DNA of 16,386 bases from CAZJGF01 sp964545665 (GTDB taxonomy: Bacteria > Chloroflexota > Dehalococcoidia > GIF9 > AB-539-J10): NCBI GenBank assembly GCA_964545665.1, contig CAZJGF010000026.1, positions 1 through 16,386 on the forward strand. The letters are read 5' to 3'. The notes beneath the pieces were generated by a model. That model saw nothing but the letters and a program-made list of their open reading frames with translations. It did no database searches and was not told the DNA's origin. A program made the position numbers and the translations under genes. Positions 15,032 through 16,386 of this stretch are shown here, one piece after another; within the stretch, counting starts at the first letter, position 1, and each line of letters starts with the position of its first letter.

Positions 15032-16386
15032 CTATTCATACGGGTAATTGGGCGATTTCATGCTTTCCCGGTATGTTGCCATCTCTTCTGCTGATATCAG
15101 ACCCCTATCCTCGTAGTACTTCCTCGCTTCTTCCAGTATCCTCTCTATATCCTCCTCCTGACTGGATGTCAGCGGCGTTGGCTTATGTGTCGCCAGTATC
15201 TGTTCCATCCTCTCCCGGGCATAATCAAGACAACTCTTCTTCCCCGACTTTGTCCATTCGGGGTAAGTTAGTCTATCGGCTGCCCTGGGCACAAATTGCT
15301 CTAGCTTCCACCATTTCCTGGTATGTGCCTTGCTCAGGAAGTGGCCCGGAATCGGCCCAACTTCCTCTATCAAATCTATTGCTAGTGTCTCATCATTTAC
15401 TTCGATACCCTGTATGAAACGCCCTATCATACCAGCTAAGTCATCGTCCAATATGGCCTGCACTGGATGATGGCTAAGCTCACTGGATATGCCACCATGA
15501 AGCAATATAAGATTGGCTCCCGACAACGCAAAAAGCAAAGCGCTAATCGCCTTCTCATAGCCGCTTTGAAAATCCATCCGCTTCGAGCTGGGGATAGTAG
15601 CCGTGTTACATCTAGGGACTCCATACCTCCGCCACATTTGGTTAAAGGCGGCGGCGTGCAAGGGAATTCCAATAGCACCGAAGTCGGGAGCTCCTGTCCT
15701 CATATTCTGCGGAAGGGTGAAATCATTGAGAAATATTCTGGTCCCCGGCTTTACCACTTGAAGCAACACTATTGGAGCTATCAAATTAGCATTGGCAGAT
15801 ACTATTGCTCCGGCAATGGTAGCTGGTGCGGTTCCTCCATATACGGCGCCCTCTGATATTCTAATCGGAAACCCAGCTTCGGCGCCTCTAAGAGCCGCTT
15901 CGATAGCATCGTAATAATACGTGAGGGGTGGTGAAAGCAAGCACGGCACACACACTTCTGCTTCCACTGCTTGCGCCATCTGTATTGTAAATACTTCACT
16001 CCCCTTGGAATAACCTTCTGTGGCGAACTTGGCTGAATTTCTGATTTTGCCAGCCATGGATTCTGGTATCGCCATGACTGGTGGGACATGCTCAAATCCA
16101 AAGTATGGTGTATAACTCCACGTGCCATGAACATGGGGCAATGCATCTAGGACTTTTACTCCGTCGTAGAATTCCTTCCTCGTTGCTACTCGCGGCTCCC
16201 ATGTGTCCAGATCTACAGTCTGCATTCCCGGGAACGGGCAAAAGTAGATAGTGTTTCCGCCTAGTACCACATCATTATTCGCATCCCTTGCTCTAACGTG
16301 AAAAGCACTGGGACACCTACGCAGAGACTCCTCAACCAGAGCTGGCGGAATTCTCACCCGCATTTCGCCGTAATCTACCTTGCAAC
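15032..16386 (-). CDS. Divergent MttB-superfamily methyltransferase, N-terminus beyond window
   Basis: At least 451 codons of a COG5598-type enzyme. The frame runs off the right edge: the codons before the internal ATG at 16363 (CKVDYGEMRVRIP) align with GADVSNPDRVKIP at residues 52-64 of the full-length paralogs, so roughly 50 N-terminal residues are missing and that ATG is not the start. Shared family stretches include ISEGAVYGGTAPATIAGAI, EVNDETLAIDLIEEVGP and the following AHTRKWWK. Overall it is far less similar to the three other copies than they are to each other, so a different methylated substrate is likely. The gene ends in TAG and has no internal UAG. It lies upstream of the riboswitch and therefore belongs to another transcript. 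Whether it has its own corrinoid protein cannot be seen here. Confidence 0.9.
   Translation of the reverse strand, partial: CKVDYGEMRVRIPPALVEESLRRCPSAFHVRARDANNDVVLGGNTIYFCPFPGMQTVDLDTWEPRVATRKEFYDGVKVLDALPHVHGTWSYTPYFGFEHVPPVMAIPESMAGKIRNSAKFATEGYSKGSEVFTIQMAQAVEAEVCVPCLLSPPLTYYYDAIEAALRGAEAGFPIRISEGAVYGGTAPATIAGAIVSANANLIAPIVLLQVVKPGTRIFLNDFTLPQNMRTGAPDFGAIGIPLHAAAFNQMWRRYGVPRCNTATIPSSKRMDFQSGYEKAISALLFALSGANLILLHGGISSELSHHPVQAILDDDLAGMIGRFIQGIEVNDETLAIDLIEEVGPIPGHFLSKAHTRKWWKLEQFVPRAADRLTYPEWTKSGKKSCLDYARERMEQILATHKPTPLTSSQEEDIERILEEARKYYEDRGLISAEEMATYRESMKSPNYPYE

Noticed and set aside
16361..16363. ATG as the start of the right-hand MttB-family gene
   Set aside because: The reading frame stays open to the window edge, and the upstream codons align with residues about 52-59 of the full-length paralogs, so this methionine is internal.
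231..16363. Plus-strand open frames opposite the genes
   Set aside because: All overlap well-supported minus-strand genes, lack recognisable domains and generally lack ribosome-binding sites; they are shadow frames.

Overview
All recognisable genes lie on the minus strand, so the locus is read from high to low coordinates. The content is typical of a strict anaerobe that uses methylated compounds as a C1 or energy source: four MttB-superfamily corrinoid methyltransferases (two cut by the window edges), a cobalamin-binding corrinoid protein, a pterin-dependent methyltransferase, a 2Fe-2S/ASKHA corrinoid-activating protein, two complete TRAP transporters and two Asp/Glu-racemase-like proteins. 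Shine-Dalgarno sites are strong, the substrate-binding proteins are lipoproteins ending their signal in GCAPGA, and UAG is an ordinary stop codon (7 of 14 visible stops). I would guess an anaerobic bacterium such as a Dehalococcoidia-type Chloroflexota or a Desulfobacterota member. That taxonomic guess is weak.

Layout in transcription order. (1) 16386-15032: a divergent MttB-family gene whose N-terminus lies outside the window. (2) 15031-14667: a 365-base intergenic region with a sigma70-like promoter, a clear glycine riboswitch aptamer and an intrinsic terminator. (3) 14666-6057: first transcription unit: corrinoid protein, MttB-family enzyme, TRAP dctP, a stem-loop, dctQ, dctM, a second MttB-family enzyme about 86% identical to the first, then the activating protein. 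(4) 6056-5805: a 252-base gap with a second promoter (TTGACA, 17 bases, TAAAGT). (5) 5804-1: second unit: dctP, a stem-loop, dctQ, dctM, racemase-like B, methyl-H4folate methyltransferase, racemase-like A, then the start of a further MttB-family gene.

Proposed working (inference): the TRAP systems import carboxylated methylated substrates, for which quaternary-amine betaines are the best guess. The MttB-type enzymes move a methyl group to the corrinoid protein, the pterin methyltransferase passes it to tetrahydrofolate, and the ASKHA protein re-reduces inactivated Co(II) corrinoid. A glycine riboswitch at the head of the operon suggests the chemistry ends in, or is balanced against, glycine, for example glycine betaine to dimethylglycine to sarcosine to glycine. 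The racemase-like proteins have no established role in such a pathway and are the least understood component.
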